A stretch of DNA of 64,000 nt from Membranipora membranacea (GCA_914767715.1 OU612065.1:21266001-21330000); one strand, 5' to 3'; positions 24,601-38,558 are shown, counted from the first letter of the stretch. Numbers and translations: made by a program. The notes: a model not told the origin generated them from the sequence alone.

Positions 24601-26347
24601 AGTTCCAATTTTGGTTATTTACTCATGGTGAGGTGTGGTAACCTTCATATTTGAGATTCCTCAGCATTTATTTATTTAAATCATTGTTCTTCTTGTCATT
24701 CTCGTTTTCCTATCTGTTAAAACCCTGAATGTTTCACTTAATTTTACCAAAGCTTTGAGCATTGAGATATCACAGAGATGGGTTTACAGATTAAAAATAT
24801 ATTGATTGTAACTTCGATGAAAAATTCATCCTTGAGAGCATTTAGTGTTTCATCCGCAATATCAACTGGTGGTTTCCAACTTCTTTGTCATGCAGTCACA
24901 GTCATTATTTTGGTACAGACGGATATTTCAAAGTAGTAGTGCTACTGTTAATTGTCTAGTTTGATTTTTCCCAATTTATGATGGTTGAACATGAAAGTGA
25001 TGGTGAAATGCCTATTGAAAGTTTTAGGTTTTGCATTATACTAAATTAACTGCATCTGATCTTTCCACCTGTCAGACATGTAATCCAAAGGTAGAAAACA
25101 CTGATGGGTCATGAGTGAGGTTTAATTTTGAATGTATTTTGTCAACTAAATGCTTAAGCATCTTAGTCTTTGTTCTTCATGGTTCTTTCTCTTGGCTATA
25201 AAAAAAACATCCAGAGGGCAGTGGTTACAACAGAAACAAATCACCTTGACCCTTGTGTATTGCATGGCTTAATATATTATTTGATCTTAATAGTTGTTTA
25301 CTGGTGACATCTAAATAGTAAACACTCAATATTCAGCCACAATATATACAATTGGCCAGGGGCCGCAACATTTTGCTCGATACAGTATGGCTATGACTGA
25401 CTCAAATTATCAAAGGTAGCAAACCATTCTTGCTCTGTTCTGTGACTTATTAATGTATTGAAGAGATTCAACAGAGAGCCATCGGAGCCATTGAGTTGAG
25501 CTGCAGGTACTCATATTTTGCAAGCAAAACCTATACACAATGCCCTACAGGATGAAAATACTCACCCATTTGAATTTAGCGACCTGGTTAAGACTATTCA
25601 AACTGAAAATATTAACAGTGAACGTTGGTTTTTTTTAAATACTCAGTGTATGATATCATTTGCAACTTTGCTATCACTTTTACTAAATAAGCAAAACTTT
25701 CCATCATGTGAGGTAATCTCAAAGATTCCGAGGGCAGGTTATTCTTTTAACATCAGTTTTTTAGCACATTTTCCTTTCAATTGAATTGCTTGAGAACTTA
25801 TCTCCCAATCCATATTTCCCCTTAATACATGCATCCATATATTGATACTATCTCACAGGGGTGTCTGAAAGTCAACGTAATTGGGCAATCAATCCGAACT
25901 GGTTTGGCATAAACCGATAGAAAAGAGGTTTTGATTGACGGTCAGAAAATTTAGTGGCTGATAGTAGTTGCATGAGTGGCATTTATCGAACCGCTTCTTT
26001 TGTTGGATGGGCGAGGAAACTCTAGATGGATGGACTTGGCTCTACACTGTTCAGGCATGCTCAGAGAGATGAATATCTTTCATCGGTGAGCGTAACAAAT
26101 TTTCGCAACAAAAATAGACAGGGCAGTCACATATAGGTTGATATCTACACTTAGTTGAGTAAAATCTAGCGAGAATAAGTCTTCTTGTACTGTATGTACG
26201 TTATAGTGAATCAGCAAGATGTTTTTGCTTTTGCTTTATTAATAAGCATTAAGTGGATACATTTTGATCAAATTCATGGTCAACAAAACAAAAATATGTA
26301 ATGTAGTTACACGTTCAGCATTTTCAGTCATGATCAGGCTTCTCTGA

Positions 26348-26539
26348 TTATGAAACATATCCTCCGATTCCACCATTGTTGGTACATCCTCCTGAGTTGT
26401 TGTTTCCGTTTCCATTACCGTTAGATCCGCCTCCTGAGTTTCCGTTACCGTTTCCATTAGAACCGCTACTAGATTTACCTCCACACTGGGCGACAGCCAC
26501 AGCAACAACTAGAAGGAAGAGTGCTCTTAGTGCAAGCAT
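26348..26539 (-). CDS. Secreted Gly/Asn-rich peptide, 63 aa (unit 1, minus)
   Basis: Paralogue of the plus-strand peptide. Signal peptide MLALRALFLLVVAVAVAQ, then CGGKSSSGSNGNGNGN, GGGSNGNGNGNNNSGG, and a C-terminus GGIGGYVS without the dibasic RR. The coding exon begins at 26558 after CTTTCTTTCAG. Poly(A) signal is the complement of TTTATT at 26235-26240. This copy alone has Cys in place of Gly (GGCTNN, codon TGT), giving a second cysteine in the mature peptide. It faces the plus gene of the same unit tail to tail. Function unknown. Confidence 0.78.
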   Translation of the reverse strand: MLALRALFLLVVAVAVAQCGGKSSSGSNGNGNGNSGGGSNGNGNGNNNSGGCTNNGGIGGYVS

Positions 26540-26719
26540 GGTGATGGCAAGATATATTCTGAAAGAAAGAAAGCGAATCTCAAATCGTGACAGAAGAAAA
26601 GTAAATATACAAAATTGCTTGTTGTCTTTGCTTGGTTAAGATGAGTGGACATGTTATTTCATAAAAAAGACAAACCGCAAATTAAATTTGCCTTACCTTG
26701 GTTGAGATGGAGATGGTAT

Positions 26720-26726
26720 TTTTATA
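26720..26726 (-). promoter_or_regulatory. TATA-like box, minus-strand peptide gene, unit 1
   Basis: TATAAAA on minus at 26726-26720. A donor CAAG/GTAAGG follows at 26697/26696, only about 25 bp downstream, against about 75 bp in the plus gene. Sequence just before both donors is alike (TCTCCATCTCAACCAAG and TCTCCACCTCAACTCAG), so about 45 bp is missing here and the start site must differ. Confidence 0.55.
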
Positions 26727-27399
26727 GTCTGACAGTAAAGCCGGATCATTCTATATCCTGTATTATATTGATCGATTTAATCACGAACACATAGTGATAA
26801 CAAGGTTTTTAAAATAAAAAAAACTTTAATGATGCTATATTGATACTTCACTGTTTCCTGTACCACTGGCATGCTAAGATCTGTCAAATGATAATCACAG
26901 CAATTTGGCCTACAAGTCTTATGACTAGACATCAAGAATGCCACAGCATTTCTCAATTGTTATTAACAAAAATGGTTATTCAATTTTAATCAAATCTGTC
27001 TCATGAGACTGAATGTTCTACTGAAAGGGGCAGTGTTGCTTAAAAGAATCATTGTGACTTGACACCACACAGACAGGCATTTTGTTAGTAGATTATGCAA
27101 TTGCCAGTTAGAAACTTAGCTGTGTTATTAAGTAAAATATTACCAAAACTAGTAAGATAAATCCTGCTAGCCTGGTCTCTGCCCTCGTGATAAGATCGAG
27201 ACTAATGTAATTAAAAGTGTGGGGAATATTGAACTTCGGAACAATTATCATTAGTTAGCAGTCACATCCTTCATGTCAGGTCTTGGAAAGTTTAGGCCTA
27301 AAAACAGTTGATCACTCTATGGAAGACAGTGTTTTACCTTGAAGATTCGTAATGTACCCGTCGGTCAAAGGAGGTTTTGTTCATTACGCTACGTTATAG

Positions 27400-27787
27400 C
27401 AGAGCTACATTTCCACTTCTGACCATATTAAGGATCGATGCAGTATTGAGCATTGGCAAGCATGTATGTTGGTAACTAAATTTATTGAACTTTGGTTATT
27501 AACTTGGGAGTTCTCAATTTCCATGTGTTAGTATTGTTTACATCCCATCAGATTTCTTCATATCAAGAATAAATCGATGATGACTTTTCATACTGTTGCC
27601 ATTTCTTCTCAATGGCAGGAAGGAATGAAAGAATTAAATTATATAGAGCAGAGCTACATTGCCACTTCTGACCATATTAAGGGTTGATGCAGTATTGAGC
27701 AATGGCAAGCACATAATATGTTGGTAATTAAATTTATTGAACTTGGGTTACTAACTTGGGAGTTCTCAATCTCCAAGTGTTTTAAAA
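27400..27787. repeat. 260-bp internal direct duplication in unit 2
   Basis: Two diverged copies, starting about 27400 and 27644, of a segment containing CACTTCTGACCATATTAAG, GATGCAGTATTGAGCA and AACTTGGGAGTTCTCAAT. Also present in units 3 and 4; single copy in unit 1 (about 19160-19300). Confidence 0.85.
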
Positions 27788-29885
27788 TAGGTTAATTGAT
27801 AAGAATATAATAATGTCATTTTATAGCAGCCAGCTGAATACTTATCAATAATACGGTACACTTTAAGTATTCCTGCGTAACTTCAATTTGCAATGTTGAT
27901 ATAAATAAGGATTTGTGATAAAGATGATTTCAATCTCTACACTCTTACACCTATGCGACATGTTGAGGTCTTGAAAATGTGTAGTATTTTTTTGTGTTTT
28001 TCATTGGAATTCACTTTGTCCGAAAGAATAAATTGAAATTATTTATAGTCAAATCCATATATCCGTGTTAGAAGTTGACATAACTTATGATAATCCTGTG
28101 TCACTATGAAAATAAACCTGCCTCACACCCAGCATTCACATATTACGTTTTGTTACAAGAATCGGGTTTAAATTTATTTTTGGTGACCAGAAACTTATAA
28201 TGATTATCTATTATAATTTTAATATTCAGCATTTTGTGATTAGCAGTGGCATTGACATTACAGAAGGGAAGTGATAATCTGCCACTTCATAATCACTGAC
28301 ATAAGGTATTACCATGCAGAATTCAAGGATGTCATAGTTTTACATAGATTCTTGACACAGCACACATACCGAGAAACAGTATCAGTCGGACAGAAATATC
28401 TTGTGATCATAATACGATCTCTGTATTTACCACACAAAAGCCAAAATGGGCCTTTTAAATGGTGAAAAAAATACCAAGTAGACTTAAAGAACAGATTTCA
28501 GTCACAGCAATATAGTTTGCAGGAATTCAAATTGATTACTAGATACTTTCTGTTGCGCCCTCCCCAATTTTCAAATGGATTGTCTCAATTAACTAGGCAT
28601 CACGTAGATGTGGCAAAGAAAATTTGAAAATCTGAACAAAATATTTCAACACATGTCACATTTGCATTAATAATATATTTGACAAGGACACTGTCATGTT
28701 GGTACCAATTGATGAGCAGTGAATAGGCATGCTTCTTCAAATATGCTTGGTAATGTCAGCAGAACTTGATTAAGGTATGGTATAAAAATTTAGTGATACT
28801 GACTGAAAAACCTCAAAAATATCTTTAAATTCACTGATTTGGGCATTGTCTTCCATATGATTCAGGAAAAAAATAGACGCAAAGCTGTCTGTTTGTGTTT
28901 TGCTGCTGCTGTTTTGTGTGAGGATGAGACCATGCCGACAAGCTTATCAGAACAATATTTAGCGACCATTGATCATTAGAAACTCCTGAAATACCCTGCT
29001 ATTCTTGATCATCAGGGTCATTGTGTAAGGCTGTGATATCCTTGATGTGAGGTCTCCAGAAACGTAGGCCTGATTACAGTGATCATTTGCTGAATCCCAA
29101 TAATATATTATTTAGGCATGATTTTGATTTCTTGTCAGGAATTGGAAAATATAACAACAAATTAAACACTGGGTAAACATTTACAGACAGCTGAATCAGA
29201 ATCTCTGATACATCCCACTAACTAGCTCGCGTTAGATACCTTGCAGACACCCCTGCACATCTCTGCTCATGAATCGACACTTGAAGTTAGGCAGTTTTGG
29301 TTCTATGAGTGACAAAGCTTCTTTTAAAAACTTTAAAATAACGATTGACTTCGGAAAAGGATATCATAAAATAATTATTTGAAGCGGCGCTCATTGATGA
29401 CTATAGACTAGGAAGTCAGAATGCAACTTTTTTCCTGTAAAATGATACTGAAAATAAATTGTCACAATAGACACTGATTACAAGCTTCCTTCAACTCTTT
29501 GGTTACATCAGCAGAAATCGCTTGAATGTAAGCTATAAAAGACGTGATGTTGGGAGGATAAGTCACAGAACACTGTTCATCACTCAAGTAACACAGTCTC
29601 CACCTCAACTCAGGTTAGCTATTAATGTAATATATAATTATGTCTGTTATTGACGACAACACATTATTCTCTCATCAGATTTTACACAACGCAGACAGCA
29701 AGAATAGTTTTTACAATTTTCTGACCTGCATTATAGTGTTCATAATTATTGTTTTTTATTTTTATTTTTTCGGAATTTTGTAGAACTTCTCAACGAATGA
29801 GTCTTACCAAAAATAAAGTTAATATACAATAATAATGTTCATTTGTACATATCATTTTTTATGTAGGATATATCCCACCATTACA

Positions 29886-30089
29886 ATGCTTGCACTGAGA
29901 GTACTCGTCCTTCTAGTTGTCGCTGTGGCCGTTGCACAGTGTGGAGGTAAAAATGGAAACGGAAATGGTAACGGAAACAAACGAGGGGGGTCTAACGGTA
30001 ATGGAAACGGAAACAACAACTCAGGAGGAGGTACCAACGGTAACGGCAACGGTAACAACAATGGTGGAAGACGAGGATATGTTTCATAA
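29886..30089 (+). CDS. Secreted Gly/Asn-rich peptide, 67 aa (unit 2, plus)
   Basis: Translation identical to the unit 1 plus copy, with silent changes only (for example GGA to GGG in the KRGGS codons). The upstream TATAAAAG, 5' UTR donor CTCAG/GTTAGC, acceptor TTTATGTAG and downstream AATAAA are all kept. Identity between copies points to recent duplication or gene conversion. Confidence 0.8.
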   Translation: MLALRVLVLLVVAVAVAQCGGKNGNGNGNGNKRGGSNGNGNGNNNSGGGTNGNGNGNNNGGRRGYVS

Positions 30090-33000
30090 TCGGAGAGGCC
30101 TGATCATGACTGAAAATGCTGTACTTAAAATTATAAAAGACATTTTACTTTTGATGGCCATGAATTTGACCAAACTGTATCCACTTGATCCTTATTAATA
30201 AAGCAAAAGCAAATAAGATATCGCTCATTCAATATAACGTACATACAGTACCAGTAGATTTTTACTTGCTAAATTTTACTTAACTTATAATTGCGCACAG
30301 CTGCAACTCTCTACATGTCCTGTCTTTTCTTGCTGAGGGATAAGTCACCAAAAGCTTTGTGTTTGTAAAAAGTTTTCTGCATTAAATCTATGTCTTTCTG
30401 CAGTTGATAGTTGCACATAGCGACAACTTTAAAGAATATCAATGGGCGATGTTTTTTTACGCATTTACACACATAGATGGGGGAACTAAAAAAGGATTTT
30501 GTATGAGGAAATTCTGAACCCACCCCAAAATCCAGAAATCAATAGCACTCAGAGTCGTCTGCACAACTAACAGCTAATTCCAGAATCGAAAGGTATATGG
30601 ATAGAAACACAGTGATCTTCGCACTTTTCCAAAATTGGTTTTTACATGTGAATATCTTGGCAACCAGTTATTCAATTCTGATTCTGTTTTTTTATTACAC
30701 GTACACACAGACACAAATAATTTTAATACTGCTTGAACCTCAATAAGGTGTTGATTAAATAGGATTAATTAAAATAATCAGCTGTGATCGGAAACAAACA
30801 TAATTTCTAAAACGACTAGGATGAAAAAACCTTCAGGAATTTGTTTGATATGATCTATCTCATGGTACAATCAAGGGGGATTTGATCGGATTATCCAAAC
30901 CAGAGATAATCCACTGTTCATCCCAGCTGCCTGTATATTGATGATGAGAATAATTGGAAAAAAAATAGCTGAATTTTTTGATGAAAAAAACTATATAGCT
31001 GTTTCTCTCTTAGATAAAGAGATAATCACAGATTGAAAAGATTGGAGTAAATGAGGTCTCAGCTCAGTTTATGTTATATAAGGAACGTCGATGTAAACAA
31101 ACAAAATACTTCCTGCTGATGATCGATCTGAGCTGATTAAAATATGATATGAATCTATGGTAACAAAAATATAAAATAAAATACTACTTGTTCACTATTA
31201 AATCATTTATTAAGAATGGCTTCTACTCTGGAGCGAAAGCAGATCTTTCCCAGACTAGTTCCAGGTTTGATGTCTCAACACCTCTCTGATGGTAATTTTT
31301 TAAAATGTTATGAGAGGGTGGTCTAGTGCATGCATGTCCAACCTTTTTTCGGATTCGGTAAAGTTCTGTTTGGCAACATACCAATTGGTCGCAGTTTTTT
31401 TTTGCAAATTTTACTTGAGATACAGATAAGAATGGGGAATATCCAGGCCTGTATCTGTGGGTTTTAAAGTGGTAGGGCCAGGCGCTAGGACATGTGGTAT
31501 TGGGCCACCCAAAAAATTATTTTGAAACAAAGGCAGTTATTAGGCACTCAAGCCCTATTTGGAAAAAAAACTAACGAGCAATCCGCCACATGAATCTTTG
31601 TGTCACAATTGATTAACAGGGACATTAAATTCTATCTGATCGTTTATCTGTATGATACCTTGAATTGAAATTCAGTGAACTTATTGCGGAGGTTTGTAAA
31701 TGTCTATCAACAAATTTGGGCAGTGATTGGAAAGATCACATGGGAGTCCTAAGGGGTGGAAGCAGAGCTTGAATTAACTGCTTACAGAGAAATTGAGGTT
31801 TTACAGTCAAGAAAATATGTGATTTTGCTAGATTGTTCGTGAATAGGATAAGAAGAAAAGTTTTTGTGCAAGCAAGTTTTCTCAAAATTCGAATTTAATG
31901 ATCATCACAGAGCAACATGAACATATTAAATCAGATGATATTTAAGATGGGACACCATGACCATGTTGACAGTGAAACCTCACAGGAACAAATCCTTGGC
32001 CCCTCTGCAACCAATTTAAAACATGCCATGTGAAATAATATAATATAATCTTTATTTCAAACCATCGGTATGGTACCTGAAGAAAAGTGGCCACCCTTAC
32101 AGCTTTTGATTCAAGAAACAAGGCAATGTTTTTAAGCATTGCCCATATGGCTGTGGAGGTATGTTTCGAGACAGGCTGTAGTGCTGAAGAATAGCTCACA
32201 TGTTTTGGGTTTATATTTGTTGGTGAGCTTCAAACATTATAATAATTATAGAAATTTCCCAATGAAAACGGTAGTACTAGTATAATTCCTTCATGATCCT
32301 TTGTGATTCAAATCATCTGGTAATGATAAACATAAATAGAATCAATATAATATTTGGGCTATTATGGCAAGTTTAGGTTTTCTTTTCCTAAGTTTCCCTG
32401 CTTAACTACCCATGAACATATCCCTTTAACTACGATAGAGCAACAATTGAACATTTCTTTGTGCGCTTCCTGATATATCTGTAGTGACGGAATAATGCAG
32501 AATTTCCTATATATCTTTGACTTTTAAACAAGATGTGAAAATGTGTTTCAACTTTTTCTGTTGTAAGGGTGCATTTGGCCAAACAATATATGACCAATTT
32601 GGCCAAGGTTGAGCATGGCTGCAGAAGTGTAGTCTCTAACCTCCAGGCTTTATAGCGAATGCGACTGTCAATAGCATCATTGGTTTTGGGAGTTCTAGCT
32701 AACTAACAGGACCAAAATGAGCAAAAGGTTGTCAAATATTCATTGAAATTTGTTTATTCATAAGAATCAATCAGATAGATCTATATTGAATTTATTGTCA
32801 ACAATTGTCTAAATTCATATCATTACGATTTCACAGACACCCTCTCTAGTCATTCACTGTTCTGTTCTGAAAACCAAATTTCATGGCCGCTTTTTAGGAG
32901 CAAGACCAAGTGTCAACTTGCACTTTTTTTTTACACCACATTACATCAGTTTCATTGCTCAATAATTGGTGAAACCATAATCGTTGTTTTTTATAGATTT

Positions 33001-34819
33001 TGCATTTGGCATTCTGTACCACTTCTATGTTTGAATTCCTCCCAGGTTCGTTGTTGACCTAAAATATGATACCAGGGAGATTTTGGCTATTTACTCATGG
33101 TGAGGTGTGGTAACCTTCATATTTGAGATTCCTCAGCATTTATTTATTTAAATCATTGTTCTTCTTGTCATTCTCGTTTTCCTATCTGTTAAAACCCTGA
33201 ATGTTTCACTTAATTTTACCAAAGCTTTGAGCATCGAGATATCACAGAGATGGGTTTACAGATTAAAAATATATTGATTGTAACTTCGATGAAAAATTCA
33301 TCCTTGAGAGCATTTAGTGTTTCATCCGCAATATCAACTGGTGGTTTCCAACTTCTTTGTCATGCAGTCACAGTCATTATTTTGGTACAGACGGATATTT
33401 CAAAGTAGTAGTACTACTGTTAATTGTCTAGTTTGATTTTTCACAATTTATGATGGTTGAACATGAAAGTGATGGTGAAACGCCTATTGAAAGTTTTAGG
33501 TTTTGCATTATACTAAATTAACTGCATCTGATCTTTCCACCTGTCAGACATGTAATCCAAAGGTAGAAAACACTGATGGGTCATGAGTGAGGTTTAATTT
33601 TGAATGTATTTTGTCAACTAAATGCTTAAGCATCTTAGTCTTTGTTCTTCATGGTTCTTTCTCTTGGCTATAAAAAAAACACCCAGCAGGCAGTGGTTAC
33701 AACAGAAACAAATCACCTTGACCCTTGTGTATTGCATGGCTTAATATGTTATTTGATCTTAATAGTTGTTTACTGGTGATATCTAAATAGTAAACACTCA
33801 ATATTCAGCCACAATATATACAATTGGCCAGGGGCCGCAACATTTTGCTCGATACAGTATGGCTATGACTGACTCAAATTATCAAAGGTAGCAAACCATT
33901 CTTGCTCTGTTCTGTGACTTATTAATGTATTGAAGAGATTCAGCAGAGAGCCATCGGAGCCATTGAGTTGAGCTGCAGGTACTCATATTTTGCAAGCAAA
34001 ACCTATACACAATGCCCTACAGGATGAAAATACTCACCCATTTGAATTTAGCGACCTGGTTAAGACTATTCAAACTGAAAATATTAACAGTGAACGTTGG
34101 TTTTTTTTAAATACTCAGTGTATGATATCATTTGCAACTTTGCTATCACTTTTACTAAATAAGCAAAACTTTCCATCATGTGAGGTAATCTCAAAGATTT
34201 CGAGGGCAGGTTATTCTTTTAACATCAGTTTTTTAGCACATTTTCCTTTCAATTGAATTGCTTGAGAACTTATCTCCCAATCCATATTTCCCCTTAATAC
34301 ATGCATCCATATATTGATACTATCTCACAGGGGTGTCTGAAAGTCAACGTAATTGGGCAATCAATCCGAACTGGTTTGGCATAAACCGATAGAAAAGAGG
34401 TTTTGATTGACGGTCAGAAAATTTAGTGGCTGATGGTAGTTGCATGAGTTGCATTTATCGAACCGCTTCTTTTGTTGGATGGGCAAGGAAACTCTAGATG
34501 GATGGACTTGGCTCTACACTGTTCAGGCATACTCAGAGAGATGAATATCTTTCATCGGTGAGCGTAACAAATTTTCGCAACAAAAATAGACAGGGCAGTC
34601 ACATATAGGTTGATATCTACACTTAGTTGAGTAAAATCTAGCGAGAATAAGTCTTCTTGTACTGTATGTACGTTATAGTGAATCAGCAAGATGTTTTTGC
34701 TTTTGCTTTATTAATAAGCATTAAGTGGATACATTTTGATTAAATTCATGGTCAACAAAACAAAAATATGTAATGTAGTTACACGTTCAGCATTTTCAGT
34801 CATGATCAGGCTTCTCTGA

Positions 34820-35011
34820 TTATGAAACATATCCTCCGATTCCACCATTGTTGGTACCTCCTCCTGAGTTGTTGTTTCCGTTTCCATTACCGTTAGATCC
34901 GCCTCCTGAGTTTCCGTTACCGTTTCCATTAGAACCGCTACTAGATTTACCTCCACACTGGGCGACAGCCACAGCAACAACTAGAAGGAAGAGTGCTCTT
35001 AGTGCAAGCAT
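34820..35011 (-). CDS. Secreted Gly/Asn-rich peptide, 63 aa (unit 2, minus)
   Basis: Same 63-residue form as the unit 1 minus copy but with GGGTNN, not GGCTNN, so one cysteine after the signal peptide. Acceptor CTTTCTTTCAG and the TATA-like box on minus near 35200 are kept. Tail to tail with the plus copy of this unit. Confidence 0.78.
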   Translation of the reverse strand: MLALRALFLLVVAVAVAQCGGKSSSGSNGNGNGNSGGGSNGNGNGNNNSGGGTNNGGIGGYVS

Positions 35012-38000
35012 GGTGATGGCAAGATATATTCTGAAAGAAAGAAAGCGAATCTCAAATCGTGACAGAAGAAAAGTAAATATTCAAAATTGCTTGTTGTCTT
35101 TGCTTGGTTATGATGAGTGGACATGTTATTTCATAAAAAAGACAAACCGCAAATTATAATTGCCTTACCTTGGTTGAGATGGAGATGGTATTTTTATAGT
35201 CTGACAGTCAAGCCGGATCATTCTGCTATTCCATTCTATATCCTGTATTATATTGATCGATTTAATCACGAACACATAGTGATAACAAGGTTTTTAAAAT
35301 AAAAAAAACTTTAATGATGCTATATTGATACTTCACTGTTTCCTGTACCACTGGCATGTTAAGATCTGTCAAATGATAATCACAGCAATTTGGCCTACAC
35401 GTCTTATGACTAGACATCAAGAATGCCACAGCATTTCTCAATTGTTGTTAACAAAAATGGTTATTCAATTTTAATCAAATCTGTCTCATGAGACTGAATG
35501 TTCTACTGAAAGGGGCAGTGTTGCTTAAAAGAATCATTGTGACTTGACTCCACACAGACAGGCATTTTGTTAGTAGATTATGCAATTGCCAGTTAGAAAC
35601 TTAGCTGTGTTATTAAGTGAAATATTACCAAAACTAGTAAGATAAATCCTGCTAGCCTGGTCTCTGCCCTCGTGATAAGATCGAGACTGATCTAATTAAA
35701 TGTGTGGGGAATATTGAACTTCGGAACAATTATCATTAGTTAGCAGTCACATTCTTTATGTCAGGTCTTGGAAAGTTTAGGCCTAAAAATAGTTGATCAC
35801 TCTATTGAAGACAGTGTTTTACCTTGAAGATTCGTAATGTACCCGTTGGTCAGAGGAGGTTTTGTTCATTACGCTACGTTATGGCAGAGCTACATTTCCA
35901 CTTCTGACCATATTAAGGATCGATGCAGTATTGAGCATTGGCAAGCATGTATGTTGGTAACTAAATTTATTGAACTTTGGTTATTAACTTGGGAGTTCTC
36001 AATTTCCATGTGTTAGTATTGTTTACATCCCATCAGATTTCTTCATATCAAGAATATCGATGATGACTTTTCATACTGTTGCCATTTCTTCTCAATGGCA
36101 GGAAGGAATGAAAGAATTAAATTATATAGAGCAGAGCTACATTGCCACTTCTGACCATATTAAGGGTTGATGCAGTATTGAGCAATGGCAAGCACATAAT
36201 ATGTTGGTAATCAAATTTATTGATCTTGGGTTACTAACTTGGGAGTTCTCAATTTCCAAGTGTATTAAAATAGGTTAATTGATAAGAATATAATAATGTC
36301 ATTTTATAGCAGCCGGCTGAATACTTATCAATAATACGGTACACTTTAAGTATTCCTGCGTAACTGCAATTTCCAATGTTGATATAAATAAGGATTTGTG
36401 ATAAAGATGATTTCAATCTCTACACTCTTACACCTATGCGACATGTTGAGGTCTTGAAAATGTGTAGTATTTTTTTGTGTTTTTCATTGGAATTCACTTT
36501 GTCCGCAAGAATAAATTGAAATTATTTATAGTCAAATCCATATATCCGTGTTAGAAGTTGACATAACTTATGATAATCCTGTGTCACTATGAAAATAAAC
36601 CTGCCTCACACCCAGCATTCACATATTACGTTTTGTTACAAGAATCGGGTTTAAATTTATTTTTGGTGATTATCTATTATAATTTTATTATTCAGCATTT
36701 TGTGATTAGCAGTGGCATTGACATTACAGAAGGGAAGTGATAATCTGCCACTTCATAATCACTGACATAAGGTATTACCATGCAGAATTCAAGGATGTCA
36801 TAGTTTTACACAGATTCTTGACACAGCACACATACCGATCAGTATCAGTCGGACAGAAATATCTTGTGATCATAATACGATCTCTGTATTTACCACACAA
36901 AAGCCAAAATGGGCCTTTTAAATGGTGAAAAAAATACCAAGTAGACTTAAAGAACAGATTTCAGTCACAGCAATCTAGTTTGCAGGAATTCAAATTGATT
37001 ACTAGATACTTTCTGTTGCGCCCTCCCCAATTTTCAAATGGATTGTCTCAATTAACTAGGCATCACGTAGATGTGGCAAAGAAAATTTGAAAATCTTAAC
37101 AAAATATTTCAACACATGTCACATTTGCATTAATAATATATTTGACAAGGACACTGTCATGTTGGTACCAATTGATGAGCAGTGAATAGGCATGCTACTT
37201 CAAATATGCTTGGTAATGTCAGCAGAACTTGATTAAGGTATGGTATAAAAATAAGTTTTTAGTGATACTCACTGAAAAACCTCAAAAATATCTTCAAATT
37301 CACTGATTTCGGCATTGTCTTCCAATTGATTCAGGAAAAAAATAGACGCAAAGCTGTCTGTTTGTGTTTTGCTGCTGCTGTTTTGTGTGAGGATGAGACC
37401 ATGCCGACAAGCTTATCAGAACAATATTTAGCGACCATTGATCATTAGAAACTCCTGAAATACCCTGCTATTCTTGATCATCAGGGTCATTGTGTAAGGC
37501 TGTGATATCCTTGATGTGAGGTCTCCAGAAGCGTAGGCCTGATTACAGTGATCATTTGCTGAATCCCAATAATATTATATTAATTAGGCATGATTTTGAT
37601 TTCTTGTCAGGAATTGGAAAATATAACAACAAATAAAACACAGGGTACACATTTACAGACAGCTGAATCAGAATCTCTGATACATCCCACTAACTAGCTC
37701 GCGTTAGATACCTTGCAGACACCCCTGCACATCCCTGCTCATGAATCGACACTTGAAGTTAGGCAGTTTTGGTTCTATGAGTGACAAAGCTTCTTTTAAA
37801 AACTTTAAAATAACGATTTACTTCGGAAAAGGATATCATAAAATAATTATTTGAAGCGGCGCTCATTGATGACTATAGACTAGGAAGTCAGAATGCAAGT
37901 TTTTTCCTGTAAAATGATACTGAAAATAAATTGTCACAATAGACACTGATTACAAGCTTCCCTCAACTCTTTGGTTACATCAGCAGAAATCGCTTGAATG

Positions 38001-38354
38001 TAAGCTATAAAAGACGTGATGTTGGGAGGATAAGTCACAGAACACTGTTCATCACTCAAGTAACACAGTCTCCACCTCAACTCAGGTTAGCCATTAATGT
38101 GATATATAATTATGTCTGTTATTGACGACAACACATTATTCTCTCATCAGATTTTACACAACGCAGACAGCAAGAATAGCTTTTACAATTTTCTGACCTG
38201 CATTATAGTGTTCATAATTATTGTTTTTTATTTTATTTTTTCGGAATTTTGTAGAACTTCTCAACGAATGAGTCTTACCAAAAATAAAGTTAATATAATA
38301 ATAATGTTCATTTGTACATATCATTTTTTATGTAGGATATATCCCACCATTACA

Positions 38355-38558
38355 ATGCTTGCACTGAGAGTACTCGTCCTTCTAGTTGTCGCTGTGGCTG
38401 TTGCACAGTGTGGAGGTAAAAATGGAAACGGAAATGGTAACGGAAACAAACGAGGGGGATCTAACGGTAATGGAAACGGAAACAACAACTCAGGAGGAGG
38501 TACCAACGGTAACGGCAACGGTAACAACAATGGTGGAAGACGAGGATATGTTTCATAA
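38355..38558 (+). CDS. Secreted Gly/Asn-rich peptide, 67 aa (unit 3, plus)
   Basis: Translation identical to units 1 and 2. A longer frame is open back to 38112 only because the intron lost one T in a run near 38230; the ATG after acceptor TTTATGTAG is the expected start, as in the other copies. Poly(A) signal AATAAA near 38666. Confidence 0.8.
   Translation: MLALRVLVLLVVAVAVAQCGGKNGNGNGNGNKRGGSNGNGNGNNNSGGGTNGNGNGNNNGGRRGYVS

Larger units (their letters stand above)
18565..26789. repeat. Tandem array unit 1 (8225 bp)
   Basis: First copy of the array, anchored on CATAGTGATAACAAGG at its left end, which recurs at 26790, 35275 and 43230. It carries a plus-strand Gly/Asn-rich peptide gene at about 21.1-21.7 kb and a minus-strand one at about 26.2-26.7 kb, tail to tail about 4.5 kb apart. 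It lacks the 260-bp internal duplication seen in the other units. The remaining stretches (18565-21050, 21725-26230) are non-coding as far as I can see; 22130-22575 is related to the flank at 17950-18440. Confidence 0.95.
26790..35274. repeat. Tandem array unit 2 (8485 bp)
   Basis: Nearly identical to unit 1 along its length, with the same gene pair near 29.9-30.1 and 34.8-35.0 kb. About 260 bp longer because a segment starting AGCAGAGCTACATT (27400 and again 27644) is duplicated. No other gene supported between the two peptide genes. Confidence 0.95.

Noticed and set aside
25518..25784. 88-codon frame conserved in units 1-3
   Set aside because: No ATG start; conserved only because the whole unit is nearly identical.
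31942..32199. Minus-strand frame ending HCQHGHGVPS, present in units 1-3
   Set aside because: The frame upstream differs between units because of small indels, so no coding constraint is evident.
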